This document shows positions 5,028 to 5,099 of a DNA stretch of 5,099 nucleotides, one piece after another. This DNA is from Reyranella sp. GTDB lineage: Bacteria; Pseudomonadota; Alphaproteobacteria; Reyranellales; Reyranellaceae. Positions within the stretch are counted from its first letter, which is position 1; every line of letters starts with the position of its first letter. Location: contig JAUXRT010000140.1 of assembly GCA_030681635.1 (NCBI GenBank), positions 1 through 5,099 on the forward strand. Direction: 5' to 3'. Both the position numbers and the translations under genes were made by a program. A model generated the notes under the pieces. That model saw nothing but the letters and a program-made list of their open reading frames with translations. It did no database searches and was not told the DNA's origin.

Positions 5028-5099
5028 TCAGCCTCCGTCCCGCCAACCGCGTATCGGCATCGTGAGCGCCATCGCCATGCCCGCGATGTTGGCGCCGGC
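5028..5099 (-). CDS. C-terminal end of an unidentified, possibly membrane, protein (partial)
   Basis: Reading the minus strand from the window edge, an open frame of 23 codons ends at a TGA (5028-5030) and encodes AGANIAGMAMALTMPIRGWR followed by DGG. The small-residue hydrophobic stretch and short polar tail resemble the end of a last transmembrane helix, as in many transporters. It would converge with the NlpC/P60 gene, 32 bases past that gene's stop. The fragment is too short to identify, and the open frame could be chance in GC-rich DNA. Confidence 0.4.
   Translation of the reverse strand, partial: AGANIAGMAMALTMPIRGWRDGG

Noticed and set aside
1..5099. CRISPR array, integrase or transposase
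   Set aside because: No regularly spaced repeats and no recombinase or transposase motifs were seen on either strand.

Overview
The window is GC-rich (about 70% in a hand-counted line of the first gene). Its genes look like those of an alphaproteobacterium, most likely a member of the Hyphomicrobiales (Rhizobiales). The grounds are a fused Fbp-type iron permease, a NlpC/P60 protein beside a short lipoprotein, and small zinc-ribbon proteins of a type I associate with rhizobial accessory DNA. The genus cannot be named from the sequence alone.

Layout: (1) Positions 1-1090, + strand: the C-terminal two thirds of a two-domain iron(III) ABC transporter permease whose start lies upstream. (2) Positions 1091-1440: a non-coding stretch dense in inverted repeats. 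It includes a closed, cloverleaf-like array of hairpins (1096-1199) and a separate perfect 10-bp hairpin (1203-1225). I read it as a probable interspersed intergenic repeat. (3) Positions 1236-1709, - strand: the wreck of a small helix-turn-helix gene. It keeps a TTGACA promoter, a palindromic spacer, a Shine-Dalgarno and a GTG start, but is broken by a frameshift at a run of six identical bases. Its tail runs into the repeat. (4) Positions 1714-3033, - strand: visibly lower-GC DNA (about 45-47% in two hand-counted lines) with three small genes. Two are coupled four-cysteine zinc-ribbon proteins ending in a strong hairpin terminator. The third, beyond it, is a 184-aa protein with an RNxxxH motif like that of HEPN ribonucleases. 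This looks like acquired accessory cargo. (5) Positions 3331-4119, - strand: a lipoprotein with TPR-like helices, followed by a displaced second copy of part of its own 3' end. (6) Positions 4321-4995, + strand: a secreted NlpC/P60 peptidoglycan hydrolase, divergent from the lipoprotein. (7) Positions 5028-5099, - strand: the last 23 codons of an unidentified protein, possibly a membrane protein.

Working together: the lipoprotein and the NlpC/P60 enzyme are both exported envelope proteins sharing a divergent intergenic region, so a common cell-wall role is possible but only inferred. The permease belongs to an iron uptake operon outside the window. The middle region is a patch of transferred or repeated DNA between these chromosomal blocks. 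Its most interesting parts are the HEPN-like gene, the displaced lipoprotein tail and the structured repeat. No complete new defence system can be demonstrated here.
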